Shown here: one piece after another, positions 42,145 through 55,168 of the stretch | Position numbering within the stretch: position 1 is the stretch's first letter | How the letters are laid out: each line of letters begins with the position of its first letter | Source: Eustoma russellianum | Lineage: Eukaryota; Streptophyta; Magnoliopsida; Gentianales; Gentianaceae | NCBI GenBank assembly: GCA_036186865.1 | Contig: AP025049.1 | Location: forward strand, 28,753,692-28,817,691 | Direction of reading: 5' to 3' | DNA length: 64,000 nucleotides | Program-made: the position numbers and the translations under genes | Notes under the pieces: model-generated | Told to the model about the DNA's origin: nothing | Database searches by the model: none | The model's input: only the letters and a program-made list of their open reading frames with translations

Positions 42145-42391
42145 TTTGACGTGATTTGATTTTCTTTCCTTATTTACATGAATCTTTTGATTTACTTTCC
42201 AAAATAAAGGGGGAGAGAAAGCATGATTTAAGGGGGAGAGAGACACAAATTGATACTGATTACACAAATCAAGGGGGAGCCGGATTTGAAATTTGAAATT
42301 CAAATTTCAAATTTATGCATGTTTGAAGGAGGAGCGATAGTATTTAAATTATGTGCATAAGTTATTTTGAAAATCATCAAAAGAGGGAGAT
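42145..42391 (+). other. Element E 3' non-coding region and polypurine tracts
   Basis: Four separate purine runs are present (AAAGGGGGAGAGAAA near 42208, AAGGGGGAGAGAG near 42230, CAAGGGGGAG near 42270, AAAAGAGGGAGA at 42379-42390). The last directly precedes the 3' LTR and is the likely plus-strand primer. No ORF. Confidence 0.8.
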
Positions 42392-45078
42392 TGTAGAAAA
42401 AAAAGGGTTTGAATGATTTCAAAATATGTGATTTAAATGAAAGACGTAAAACATGCATGATATACACAAAACGTGTGCATGATAGACATGTATGCATGAT
42501 ACATTGTTCATTACTTACCTTATTTAGCTCATATATAATGTTGCCGTACTAACGAGACATGAAGCGTTAAAGCTTACATCATATGGCAAACATTTGTTGT
42601 GTTTATACTATTTTCAGGTGCCACCATTAATGAACTAAACTAGTTCATTAAGTGAAGTACTTAGTTAATACAACTAAGTAGTTCATTAAAGGAAGCCACA
42701 TTTGGAAAAGGCACAAAGGCAAGAAGACTAAGGAAGGAAAGTTTTCCCCTCCTCCCCTCCTTAATACCACGCCATATACACACACATATATATATATTTT
42801 TCAGATTTTTTAAAAGGCACGTACACATGTATTCCAACGTACTACCGACACGTTATATATTTTACATACGTTAACATCACACCACTATACTTAACTCATA
42901 TTTATGAGTATATTCAGGTCTTATATCATATGATATAAGACATGGTGATGAGAAATTAAATACGACACGTTAAAAGGTTCTAAACCAAAATTTCTCGTAT
43001 CGGGCGAATACCGAAACTTCGCCAACGTGTCACGTACTTGCCATAAATAGATGGCCAGCCCCTACATCTCAAAAATCCTCAAAAATTTCGTGGGTTTGAG
43101 AATATTTTCAGCCAAAAATTCCTTCCATGTTGGCACACACAAATCACCCCACGTTAAGGCCAAAATGTGAAGATTCCAATTTTAATTTTGTCACATGTTA
43201 ATGGCGCCACTTTAGACCAGCCAAGTGCTGAGATTTAAAGTATATATTATATATATTATGTGTAACATAATATATATAACATGTGCAAGAAGTTGGAATT
43301 TAATTAGAGAAAAATTGGGTAATCGATAAATATCGAAAATTCGGTTTTCTACGCACACAACACATGGAACGTTTTTGGTACATCATATGACACGTATCTA
43401 GACAATTTTTACATATGTTATACATCTTAAAGTGTTCTAAAAAATTAAATTAAGGGCTGATTATAATATGACATGTGTGTATTATTAAATGTGCACTATT
43501 TTACAAAGTTAGCAAAAATAAATTTCAGCACATACACATACACTATCTAACGCCCCTACAGCTGAGATGGAGCTTATTCGGAGCCTTGTTGGCATATTGA
43601 TTGGTCAAGAATCAATCATACAATGTTGGTGAATTAAAGAGAGAAGCTACAAATGGTAAGATTTCAAACTTTGTCTCACTTATAACACATGCTGAAAATT
43701 TCAGCATGTGTAAGTATGGTGGCCGAAATTCTCACATTAAAAGGCTATATTTTATCATCTTGAATTATGTGATTGATTGGGAGAAGAAATGGAAGTAATT
43801 TGAATATTCTTTAAATTCAAAAAATGTGATATTTCATATATCACACATGCTGAAAATTTTTCAGCATGTGTGAGAGGTGTCATGGCCGAATGTGAGGGCA
43901 TGAAAGTGTCCAAATTCATTTCCAATATGATAAGGATATTTACCATCAATTGGTGATTTATTTTAAAAAGAAAAATAAAAGAAAAATGGTAATATTTTGA
44001 ACTTTATCTCCATGTGTCACATGCTGAAAATTCAGCATGGTATATACTCATTATGGCCGATTTTTTGGCTTGGTAAGGAAGAAATTTTGTCTTGCAATAT
44101 TTATGTGACAATCTTGAGATTTATGGAAATTATTTTGTGATTGATATTGGCACATGTTTGAGTGATATATTCAGATTTTTCCAAGTCATCAATGATGACA
44201 ACATCCAACCAATCATGAAGTGCCAAGTAAGCAAAGCTTAAATGATCATCCAATGAGAAGATGCCAAGTAAGCAACACCATGTCACAATGCTGTCTTACA
44301 TTCTCCCAAGGACTTAGAAGATAATTTTCAAGAGGGGAGGACACATAGGGGACGGCTGCTACAAGCTTAAAAGGAAAGAAGTTGAGCAAAAACAAGACAA
44401 GCACAAGCATTGCAAAATCAAAGTGAAAAACGCCTAGCTCTTCTTCTTCTACATTCTACTTCTTTCTTTCTTCTTGAAAGCCTATTGTATTCATATTTTT
44501 CAATCTTGAATAGGCTTGATATAGACCACCACATATTCTATATCTTTGTAAAAGATTGATCAAGGTGTGATCAATCTTCATTCTTGCGAGGTGGTGGTGT
44601 TCGTGCAAATTGTATTCATCGTACAAGGTTTGTAAAGGGTTGGAGTTAGTGTGTAACTCTATCAACCCTATGGTAAGGTGTATTGCGTGTGTGTGATTAG
44701 TGTGAACCAAGGAAGGTGTTCCTTGAAGACTGGAGTAGGTTGTTTATAACCGAACCAGTATAAAATTCTTGGTGCCATTTACTTTCAGCATTTACTTTCT
44801 GTTACTGCACACTTTATTCTTTTTGTTGGCGTTCATAAAAATAGTAAACAACTTTCAAAAATCACGAAAATTTCCAGAAACATAGCCACACGTTCTAGGG
44901 TTAATTTGGCAGAAGTTTCAACCCTTTTGGATAAGAATAAGTCGATCAAACATCAAAAGTTCTGAGACTAGTGCAGTCTGATTTTCAGACTTCCAAAGGT
45001 TGAGACTTTGATTGTAATTGACCTACTTCCCTAAAGAATTTTGCAAAACTGTTTCAACTCACTTAAATATTATATAAG
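42392..45078 (+). repeat. Element E 3' LTR, first part
   Basis: It matches the 5' LTR from its TGTAGAAAAA start up to ATAAG (45074-45078), where element F begins. The remaining part is at 63479-63849. Confidence 0.95.
45074..45078. repeat. Element F target-site duplication, left copy
   Basis: ATAAG, repeated at 63479-63483. Confidence 0.92.
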
Positions 45079-48000
45079 TGTAGGATCGGCAAGGCACTAC
45101 TAGAAGGGGGGGTTGAATAGGTGGTGCGGAAAGTGTGGTTTTTAAAATTTGTTTAAATCTAAACAACTCAACTTCTGAAAACAGATTCTGTTTTCAGGAC
45201 CAGTTTTAAAACGTTTTTAAAACCAGGTTATAGGTCTCCAAAAAATTATGAAATTTTGAGAGAACTTAGCCTCAGATGTTATGAGGGTCCTCTAAAAATT
45301 TCAAATTACAATTCAACCTTTAACCCCTTCAAAAACCGTTGATACTCAGATTGCTCGAATCTGCCAGAAACGGTAGACGGTTTTGAAAAATTTATTCCTG
45401 TTTGTGTGAATGTCCAAATGCTCTACAAATTTAACCACTAACTCCTTATATACTATATTTAAGTGAAACAGTTTTGCAAAATTCTTTTGGAAAGTAGGTC
45501 AACTACAATCAAAGTCTTAATCTTTGCAAGTCTGAAAATCAGACTGCACTAGTCTCAGAACTTTTGATGTTTGATCGACTTATACTTGTCCAAAAGGGTT
45601 GAAACTTGTGCCACATTAACCCTAGAACGTGTGAGTATATTTCTGAAAATTTTTGTGATTTTTGAAATTCGTTAACTATTTTTACGGATGCGAACAAGAA
45701 GGGTAATCAGTGCAGTAACTGAAAAGTAAATGCTGAAAGTAAATGGCACCAAGATTTTTATACTGGTTCGGTTATAAACAACCTACTCCAGTCTTCAAGG
45801 AACACCTTCCTTGGTTCACACTAATCACACACACAACACACCTTACCAAAGGGTTGATAGAGTTACACCTAACTCCAACCCTTTACAAACCTTGTACGAC
45901 GAATACAATTCGCACGAACACCACCACCTTGCAAGATTGAAGATTGATCACACCTTGATCAATCTTTTACAAAGATATGGAATATGTGGTGGTCTATATC
46001 AAGCCCATTCAAGATTGAAAGATATGAATACAATAGGCTTACAAGAAGAAAGAAAGAAAGAGAATGTAGAAGAAGAAGGCTAGAACACTTTTGATCCTTG
46101 AACTTGCAACTCTTGTTCTTGTTCTTGTTTTGCTCTTCTTTCTCTCCTTTTAATTTGTTTTGGCCGCCCCCTAGAGTGTAGTCTCCCTCTTGAAAATTAT
46201 CTTCTAAGTCCTTGGGAGGATGTAAGACCTCATTGTGACATGGTCTTGCTTACTTGGCATCTTCTTATTGAATGATCATTTAGGCTTCGCTTACTTGGCA
46301 CCTTCTTATTGGTTCAATGTTGTCATCATTGATGACTTGGAAAAATCTGAGAATTACACTTAAACATGTGCCAAGATCATCACAAAATAATTACAATAAT
46401 TCATAAGATTGTCACATAAAGTTAAGCAAGATAATATCTCACAAAATTGGGTAAGAAATTCGGCCATAAACATGTCTTGCACATGCTGAAATTTCAGCAT
46501 GTGTAACATCCACTCTTTCTTCAAAATGTTGCCTATTTTGCATTGTTTTAATTCAAAAATTCAATCAACATTTAGTATACAATATTCTCATCATGTATGG
46601 AATAAAATTTGACAACCATGTGGCCTATATTTTGGCCATATACATTACACACATGCTGAATTTTTCAGCATGTGTGATATTCAAAAATATCACTTTTTTT
46701 ATTCCATAAAATATTCAAAACACTTCCAAATTGTCTCCCAATTAATTCACTTAATTCAAGAAGTAAAATATGCCTCATTTACTTGATAAAATTCGGCCAC
46801 CCTTAAACTCACATGCTGAAATTTTCAGCATGTGTTTCAAATGAGACAAGGTTTGAAATCTTACCATTTGTAGCTTCTCTCTTTAATTCACCAACATTGT
46901 ATGATTGATCCTTGACCAATCAATATGACAACAAGGCTCCAAATAAGCTCCATCTCAGTTGTAGGGGCGTTAGGCAATGTATATACATGTGCTGAAAATT
47001 ATTTTTGCTAACTTTGTAAAATAGTGCACATTTAATAATACACACATGTTATATTCCAATCAGCCCTTAATTTAATTTTCTAGAACACTTTAAGATGTAT
47101 ATCATATGTAAAAAGTGTCTAGATACGTGTCACATGATGTACCAAAAACGTTCCATGTGTTGTGTGCGTAGAAAACCGAATTTTTGATATTTATCGATTA
47201 CCCGATTTTTCTCTAATTTAAATTCCAACTTTTGCGCATGTTATATATATTATGTTATACATAATATATATAATATATACTTTAAATCTCAGCACTTGGC
47301 TGGTCTAAAGTGGTACCATTCACATGTGACAAAATTAAACTTGGAATCTTCACATTTTGGCCTTAATGTGAGGTGATTTGTGTGTGCCAACATGGAAAAT
47401 ATGTTTGGATGAATAGTACATGTAACCCACGAAAATAATAATAATTTTTGAGGTATAGGGGCTGGCTATCTATTTATGGCAAGTACGTGACACGTTGGCA
47501 AAGTTTCGGTATTCGCCCGATACGACAATTTTCGGTTTAGAACCTTTTATCGTGTCGTATTTAATTTGTCATCACCATATCTTATATCATATGATATAAG
47601 ACCTGAATATGCTCATAAATATGAGTTAAGTATAGTGGTGTGACGTTAACGTACGTACGTAAAATATATAACGTGTCGGTAGTACGTTGGAATACATGTG
47701 TATGTGCCTTTTCTTAAAAAATCTGAAAATATATGTAATATATGTATATGTGGCGTGTATAATTAAGAGGGGAGGACGAGAAAACTTTCCTTAGCTTTGT
47801 TGCCTTTGTGCCTTTTCCAAATGTGGCTTCCTTTAATGAACTACTTAGTTTAATAAACTAAGTACTTCACTTAATGAACTAGTTTAGTTCATTAATGGTG
47901 GCACCTGAAAATAGTATAAACACAACAAATGTTTGCCATATGATGTAAGCTTTAACGCTTCATGGCTCGTTAGTCCGGCAACATTATATATAAGTTAAAT

Positions 48001-48123
48001 AAGTCAAGTAATAGCAATGTATCATGCATACATGTATATCTTATGCACGTTTTATCTTATGCTCGTTTTTGTACACATTTAAATCATGTATTTGAAAATC
48101 ACTCAAACCCCTTTTTCTCTACA
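45079..48123 (-). repeat. Element F 3' LTR
   Basis: On the plus strand it begins TGTAGGATCGGCAAGG and ends TTTCTCTACA. It contains the same inverted repeats as the E LTR (near 46480-46503, 46648-46676 and 46810-46834) and a plus-strand frame at 45811-46083 corresponding to the antisense frame in E. No independent gene is supported. Confidence 0.95.
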
Positions 48124-48387
48124 ATCTCCCCCTTTTGATAATTTTCAAAATAACTTATGCACATGATTTAAATCCTATCGCTCCCCCTTCAATTATGCAT
48201 AAATTCAAAATTCGAAATTTAAATTTCGAATCCGCTTCCCCTTGATTTATGCAATCAGTATCTCTCTCCCCCTTAAATCATTGCTTTCTCTCCCCTTTTA
48301 TTTTGGAAAGCAAATCAAAAGATGCCTGTAAAGATGAAGAAAAAAAATCATGCATTTCATATATGTGCGTTCGTAAGGGTTATTTAT
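48124..48387 (-). other. Element F polypurine tracts and 3' non-coding region
   Basis: On the minus strand AAAAGGGGGAGAT abuts the LTR, with three further G-rich purine runs up to about 48300, the same arrangement as in element E (42145-42391). The region joins directly to the end of gag, so the deletion removed all of pol but kept this part. Confidence 0.8.
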
Positions 48388-50278
48388 TCAACCTTTTGAA
48401 AATGTCTCTTTTGGTACCCACATTTGGGTGACCTTTCTAGGTCTTCCAAGAGGTGAAAAAGATGATGAGAACACAACATAATAAACTTTTGGTGCAACTG
48501 TATCTGGCCTTTGGCCAAGAACTCCTTTATACGCATTATATGTAGGACGTTTTTGATATGTCCTTGTGTTTGTATGCGTAGTGCGTGGATGGAATGAATG
48601 TCGTGTATGCATTACTCTTTTCTTTTCATATCTATGTGGTACAAAGTTGTATTTCACATGACGTGAAGAGGAAGTGGGGCGTGATGAGGAAATAGGCAAT
48701 TTTTGCGTCATTTTAGACGCCATTTTAGGCTTTGGGGTGTCTACTTTCTTAGACACAACAAACTTAGTTTGTTTGGTGGATACTTCATTAGTATCAACGT
48801 ATCCCAACCCCGTTTTATCACTATCATGCTTTTGTGATAAGATAATACGATGCAGCATGTTAGATCCCGTGTCAAATTGTTTCACCCTTTTCTCTACATC
48901 CGCATTCCTTGATTTCAAGTTTGAAATCTCGGATTTCAATTCAATGTTCTCGGATGACAATGATGAAATTTCAGATTTTAATGAATTTATAATGCATGAC
49001 GACTCTTCTTTTGAATCGTTTAATTGAGACACAAGATCTTTGTTAGAAGATTCTAACAATTTCTTGTCTTCAATTAATCGCTTCTTTTCTTTTGCAAGAG
49101 TCTTTGAAAACTTATGCAATTCTAAATATTGACTAAATAAATCATCATATGAACATTCAGAGTCGGAATCAGAGTCGGAAGATACCTCATTTGATGCTTT
49201 AGATGTAAAGCATACTTGTGCCTTGTGTTCTTCCGTATCATCAGTCTCAGAGTCGGATGTGTCACTCCAAGTGGAGGCTTTGAATGCTCTTCTCCTTTGC
49301 TTATGTTCTGAGACAAGTCTATTCTTGTTCCGATCCTTGTCAGGGTATTTGTTTGTTTGTTTTTCTTTATTAGTGCAGTCATATGATAGATGTCCAAGTT
49401 TGCCGCATTCATAGCACTTTATTTCCTTAATTTTTATTTTTATGATCCTTAGATGAGGTAGACTTATGTTTAATCGATTTTCTCAATATTTTTCTTAATC
49501 TTTTAGCCATTGTGATTAAGTCCTCATCATCAGAGTCTGTGTCACTATCATCTACGACGTATTCATTTGATTTAAATGCTATAGTCCTATCATTATTTGA
49601 AATGGACTCAGAATGTCTTAAAGCAAGTTTGTTTTTATATACCTTAAGTGATCCGATTAGTTCTTCCATTTTAATCGATTTGGTCTCTTTGCTTTCTTCT
49701 ATGGCCGTTACTTTAGGATCCCACTCGGATGGAAGGCTTCGCAAGACCTTTTGTACCTTTTCCTGCGTAGTGAAGGCTTTGCCAAGAGACTCAAGAGAAT
49801 TGTAAATGTTAGTCAATCGTAAATCCATTTCAACAATAGACTCATTTGGCAATAATTTAAAGGACTCAAGTGTGGACATAAGCATATTGATTTTGGAGTC
49901 CTTTACTTGGCTAGTCCCTTCATGTTTCATTTCAAGAATATGCCACATTTCTTGAGCACTAGAGCAATTAGACACGTAACTAGCCTCACTTTTACTTAGG
50001 CCGTTTAATAGTAGTTGCATGGCTTTAGCATTCATACTCAACTTCTTTTTGTCATCACTAGTGTATTCTTGTTTCGTTTTTGTAACCTCTAGTGTGACAC
50101 CATCAATAATTGAAGTCTTAGTAGGAACAAATGGACCATCTTCTATGATGGACCATAGATCAATATCAATAGCCATAAGAAAAAGTTTCATTATTAATTT
50201 CCATTGAATAAAAGACTCACCGTCGAAAAGAGGAGACCTTATAGTTGACATTCCTTCTTGCACGGTTGTGGTTGCCAT
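48388..50278 (-). pseudogene. Element F gag, one frameshift
   Basis: The ATG at 50278 opens MATTTVQEGMSTIRSPLFDG, then the UBN2-type domain (NAKAMQLLLNGLSKSEASYV, LESFKLLPNESIVEMDLRLT). The frame closes at 49427 after a Lys/Asn-rich run. A one-base shift in an A-rich tract there moves reading to the frame with the zinc knuckle CYECGKLGHLSYDC, the acidic Ser/Asp stretch, the coiled coil (SKTLAKEKKRLIEDKKLLES) and the basic tail ending at 48388. Both positions where E has a stop are sense codons here (Trp and Lys). Apart from the shift it is the better preserved gag of the pair. Confidence 0.88.
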
Positions 50279-50318
50279 CTCACTGAATCGTTGGATTCTT
50301 TGAAGTGAGTGTTCCTGC

Positions 50319-50330
50319 TCTCTGATACCA
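50319..50330 (-). other. Element F primer-binding site
   Basis: TGGTATCAGAGA on the minus strand next to the LTR start at 50333; initiator-Met type. Confidence 0.88.
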
Positions 50331-50332
50331 AT

Positions 50333-50614
50333 TGCAGGATCTGCAAGACACCACTAGAAGGGGAGGGGGGGTTGAATAGGTGGTGCGGAAAGTGTGGTTT
50401 TTAAAATTTGTTTAAACCTAAACAACTCAACTTCTGAAAACAGATTCTGTTTTCAGGACCAGTTTTAAAACGTTTTTAAAACCAGGTTATAGGTCTCCAA
50501 AAATTATGAAATTTTGAGAGAACTTAGCCTCAGATGTTATGAGGGTCCTCTAAAAATTTCAAATTAAAATTCAATCTTTAACCCATTCAAAAACCATTGA
50601 TACTCAGATTGCTC
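50333..50614 (-). repeat. Element F 5' LTR, part left of element G
   Basis: Homologous to 45079-45355 (TGCAGGATCTGCAAGACACC versus TGTAGGATCGGCAAGG...). It stops at TGCTC (50610-50614). Confidence 0.93.
50610..50614. repeat. Element G target-site duplication, left copy
   Basis: TGCTC before TGTAGCGCC. The uninterrupted LTR at 45350-45360 also has TGCTC here. Confidence 0.85.
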
Positions 50615-53228
50615 TGTAGCGCCCCAGCCCGACACTGTCATCGGAACCAGTGCACCCGCCGTAGTCTACTATGAGAACTACGAAGCGTCAAAGCGGATCA
50701 AGCGTACATCATCTATGACGTAAGATAAATCAGCAGAAACGTCATAAAATTTAAAACTTCTTCGTCGATAATACAACCAGAAAATGCAGCAGAAATAAAA
50801 GGTGTTTGTTCATCTAGCTATTATAAGTTCCAGAACAACATTATAACACTGAGTTTCCCAACTTAAAAAAAATAGTCCAGCATCTATCTATTCCCATGTC
50901 TGTCATCCCATTGAGCCCACTCGCCATCGTCTTCGACAAATATCAACTCATATTCAGGCTCACCTGAAAAGGAATAAAGTAATTGTTCTTAGCGAAATTA
51001 TCGCCAGCAAGTAACCCGTCTATACACCTTACGGGATCACACACGATGAGTCACTAGTGTATAAATCATTGCCCAAAATAAGGTGCTCGGGTTAGCAAGT
51101 AGCATCTTTATAAAGATTCCTCCAAGCAGATAAAGCACATAAACAATACACGGATATGAGAATAAACATGTACTAAAACAACATATCATATAAGCAAGTC
51201 ATAAGCTAACCACGTTTCTTGCATATCAAGTCTTATGCTTCGTGTATCATGATGCATGTACTTCTTTAAAATCACACACAATACCCATGCATATGTCTTA
51301 TTTCATAAACATGTCATGCGTGTCACTTCACAAAACATTTCATCACACTTCATATCATATTCTTCGCGTAGCAGAACTTTATACCCTGTGGGTGATCAGT
51401 CCACAGCAAAAAGAACTTTATACCCCGTGCTGAAAGGTCCACGGCCACATATCATATAACTTTATACCCCGTGCTGAAAGGTCTACGGCCCCATTACATA
51501 TAACATATATCCGTGCTGATAGGTCCACGGCCCCATAAAATACTTTATTTTCCGTGCTGATAGGTCCAAGGCCCCAGAACATATTTTATACCCTGCTGCT
51601 GATTCACAGGTCACGCTTTTATACCCTGCTTTCGCAGGCGTGACTTTTATACCCTGCTATCAACCAGCTGCCATTTTGTCTTTCGAAAACTTTAAACCTT
51701 TCTTGTAAACGCATGTTCTTTCGCAAAGCAAATCTCAAATCAAATGCAAGTGCCCATGTCATGATGCAGGATGCACATGTAACTTCGTATCAAACATGTA
51801 ACACACACACACATACATCTTACATATCAAGTATACGGTCTTGCACCTCAAACACTCCATGTTCGTATCTTTCCAAGTCCATCCGTCTTACTAATTCACT
51901 CAGGATTCAATCTTATTCTTACTTGATCAAACTTACCATCTACAACTCAATTATACCTCAAATACCCTTGCATTTTATGTTCAAAGGAAGTGTATAAAGT
52001 TACTACACATACGTAGAGCGCCTAAAGGGTCAAAAAGACTTCCAGTATACTTGGAACGCCACATGAGGCGCCTAAAGTGACATAGAGCGCCTATACTAGG
52101 CGTTCGAAGTGTTCGGGGATGTGCCGTAGACATTGAACGCCCACATGAAGCGCCTAATGTGACATAGAGCGCCTAATGTAGTTGTTCGAAGTGTTCGGGG
52201 ATGCTTCAGGACACATTGAACGCTACATTAGGCGCCTAATGTGACATAGAGCGCCTAATGTAGGTGTTCGAAGTGTTCTGACGGTTCTAAACTGCAGTTT
52301 TTCTGCAGTAACTTCCACCCAACACCTTTCTTCTTCAACCCCTTCATGTTCAACCCTTCAAGATCCATCTTAGCTCCTGGATTCATCATGCTTAACACAC
52401 AACTAACATGATTAGATTCTTAAACAAGTAAACTAGTATCCCCTTAAACCTTCTATCACCCACAACCTTCAATAGATATCTTCAAACCTTCCAACCTAAC
52501 AAGTCTTACAACAATGTCAACATTCATCCTTCCACTCCCTGCAAACACACTCAAAGCATCTAAGGTGTAATCACCATCTTAAGAGCTTACACAAGAACAA
52601 TGAATATATCACGTATAACACTCTTGTGGGCATATTTAACAACAAAGATCACAACACAACCATTTTCAAATATTGGCCCAAAGAACATAACTTTACTCAA
52701 TCAACAACAACAATTACGTGTATGGTAAAACATTTAGCATAGACAAATCAAAACTACTAATGTGTGATCCAAGTTTTCCCTTTGTAAGAACATAGGCCCT
52801 AAAGTATCAAAATTTGCGTAAAGCGTATAGAAAGATTACTTGCCTTGGTTTCTAGTTAGTCTTACGAATGTGCTGCAGAATTTTGATAAGGATTGAACCT
52901 AGGTTGACAGCAAGTTCTTCCTCCTCTTCTTCTTCCTTTCTCTTTTTCGCTTCTCTCTTTCCTCCTCCAGGCGTTTCCTTCCCCTCTTTTGGTATGCTAA
53001 CCAACGGCTGAATAATGGGGAGGTTATACAATTGTTGTATAACTTCCCCCATAGGCAGTTGGGCAACTTTCGGTATTTGGCCAAGTTCCCTCATTTTCCC
53101 TTTTTTGTATATTTCTCCCCTTATGTTTTGTCTAATTAAACTTCATGACCTATACTTTTATTGAAATTACATTCTAAATTGTTTTTCTAATTATTAAAAG
53201 CCGGACTAAAAATTTGCGGGGTATGACA
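50615..53228 (-). repeat. Element G 3' LTR
   Basis: On the plus strand TGTAGCGCCCC to GGTATGACA. It contains CCGTGCTGAAAGGTCCACGG repeats (51360-51600), a minisatellite of AGCGCCTAATG units (52010-52285) and an 18-bp perfect palindrome at 52225-52242. A Glu/Lys-rich frame at 53094-52852 is present in both LTR copies but is interpreted as LTR sequence. Confidence 0.95.
52010..52285. repeat. Minisatellite in the element G LTR
   Basis: Three to four units of about 75-80 bp, each with GACATAGAGCGCCTAATG and GTTCGAAGTGTTCGGGGATG. Repeated in the other LTR at about 59484-59758. Confidence 0.85.
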
Positions 53229-53243
53229 TTCCACCCCCTTACA
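53229..53243 (-). other. Element G polypurine tract
   Basis: On the minus strand GTAAGGGGGTGGAA abuts the LTR start TGTCATACC. Confidence 0.8.
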
Positions 53244-53272
53244 AAAAGTTTCGTCCTCGAAACTTAAGTACC

Positions 53273-54640
53273 TTAGTCAAAGAGTTGAGGATACTTCTTC
53301 CGCATTTGTTCTTCGAGTTCCCAAGTGGCCTCACGTTCCGTGTGATTGCTCCACTGAACCTTCACATAAGGGATTAGATCCTTCCAGTCTACAATTTTCA
53401 CGGGTATCTCTTCATATGTAACATCGTCCTTAAGTTCCAAAGGTTGAGCTTCAAGTACATGACTTGGATCCGTCACATACCTCCTTAGTTGTGACACGTG
53501 AAAGACATTGTGAACTTGCGCCAACACGGGAGGTAACGCTAACCTATATGCCAAGGCTCCCACTTTCTCCAGTATTTCATAGGGACCAATAAAGCGAGGA
53601 CTTAGCTTGCCTTTGACTCCAAACCTCATAACGCCCTTCGTGGGTGATACTCTCAAATAAACTTTTTCACCCACATCAAATTCCAATGGTCGTCGTTTGG
53701 AATCTGCCCAACTCTTATTGCGATCCTGAGCCGTCTTGAGTCTTTCCCGGATGACTTTCACCTTCTCTAGCGTTTTCTCCAATAGCTCAGGTTCGGTAAT
53801 GGTCCTCACACCTACCTCGTCCCAATAAACCGGGGACCTACATTTCCTTCCATACAAAGCTTCAAATGGAGCCATGTCAATCGCGCTGTGGTAACTATTG
53901 TTATAAGAAAACTCCATCAGCTTTACCATTCCATCCCAACTCCCTTTAAAATCCAACGCGCAAGCTCTTAGCATATCTTCCAAGGTTTGAATAGTCCGCT
54001 CGGACTGTCCATCAGTTTGGGGATGATACGTTGTACTCAACCTTAATTCCGTACCCATGGCTTTCTGGAATGCTGTCCAAAACTTATAGGTAAACCGTGA
54101 ATCCCGATCGGACACTATACTTACTGGGACACCATGCAAGCTAACAATATTCTCCATATATACATTCACTAGCTTGTCAAGAGGTGCTTCACTTGAAACG
54201 GGTAGGAAATGGGCAGACTTTGTTAGACGATCCACGATGACCCAAATCATGTCATACCCACTTCTTGTCTTTGGTAAACCAGCTACGAAATCCATCGTGA
54301 CATGTTCTCATTTCCATTCTGCAATTTCCAACGGCATCAACAATCCACCAGGCCTTTGGTGTTCCGCCTTGGCCTGTTGACAAACCAAACACCTCTCAAT
54401 AAATTCAGCGACATGTCGTTTCATTCCAGACCACCAATAATATTGCTTGAGATCTCTATACGTCTTGGTGCTACCAGGGTGTATGGATAACCTTGAGTTG
54501 TGAGCTTCTTGCAACACTTCCTTCCTAAGTTCGTCAACATCAGGTACGCATAATCTTTCTCTAAACCATAAGCTCCCATCCTCTTTGGTCCGAAATCCTT
54601 CAATGACTATGTTTCACCCTTTCCATTATTTCATTGAGGG
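53273..54640 (-). pseudogene. Element G integrase with chromodomain
   Basis: The HHCC zinc motif (HPGSTKTYRDLKQYYWW, then CLVCQQAK) lies in the frame at 54517-54308. After a TGA at 54308-54310, where a Trp codon is expected, 340 codons are open to 53273. These hold the core with the three acidic residues (MDFVAGLPKT, IVSDRDSRFTYKFW, QTDGQSERTIQ), the GPY-type region (KLSPRFIGPYEI) and a C-terminal chromodomain (YVKVQWSNHTEREATWELEE). Chromodomains of this class are thought to direct insertion to heterochromatin. Except for the one stop the integrase is well preserved. Confidence 0.92.
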
Positions 54641-55098
54641 TCTTGTCATTCTTCTGAGCCTCCTTTATCCGATCAACCAAACTTGGCGTGATAGTCAAAG
54701 CTGTCAGGAAGTTCACCGTGGATTCCACCAAATCCAAACCAAATTCCTCAATCTCTCTCTCTAGTGGTGATTGCCTCGCATGGCTGGATTTCCTGCTTAA
54801 GGCGTTGGCTACCTTTTAGCCTTTCCCGGGTGATAATGGATTGTCAGATCATAATCTTTTAGCAACTCCAACCATCTCCGCTGCCTCATATTTAACTCCT
54901 TCTGTGAGAACAAATACTTTAAACTCTTATGATCCGTGAATACAGTGCACTTCTCTCCATACAAATAATGCCGCCATATCTTCAAGGCGAACACAACCGC
55001 GGCAAGTTCAAGATCATGTGTGGGATAGTTTTGCTCATAAGGCTTTAGTTGTCTTGAGGCATATGCGATGACTCGTTCGTTTTGCATTAAAACACAAC
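54641..55098 (-). pseudogene. Element G RNase H, exon after the predicted intron
   Basis: After the intron end the frame reads CVLMQNERVIAYASRQLKPY, then YPTHDLELAAVVFALKIWRH, FTDHKSLKYLFSQKELNMRQ and YHPGKAK, the Ty3/gypsy RNase H. A frameshift at about 54815 leads to VANALSRKS in another frame. The linker to integrase (54641-54800) carries a stop. Confidence 0.85.
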
Positions 55099-55168
55099 CT
55101 ACAAACAAGATATTAGTCTACACTTAATGGGTATACAAGATCATAACCTTATACTATAGTTTACGTAC
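55099..55168 (-). other. Predicted 70-bp intron inside element G RNase H
   Basis: On the minus strand it begins GTACGT, ends TTGTTTGTAG, is AT-rich and has GACTAAT as a possible branch point. Removing it joins DASKNGLG to CVLMQNE exactly in frame, which is the uninterrupted order in related elements. An insertion of foreign DNA is less likely, given the exact frame and splice signals. Confidence 0.7.

Noticed and set aside
52852..53094. Glu/Lys-rich 80-codon frame in both element G LTRs (also 60323-60565)
   Set aside because: It is preserved only as part of duplicated LTR sequence; the charged run comes from a CTTCCTC-type pyrimidine tract on the plus strand.
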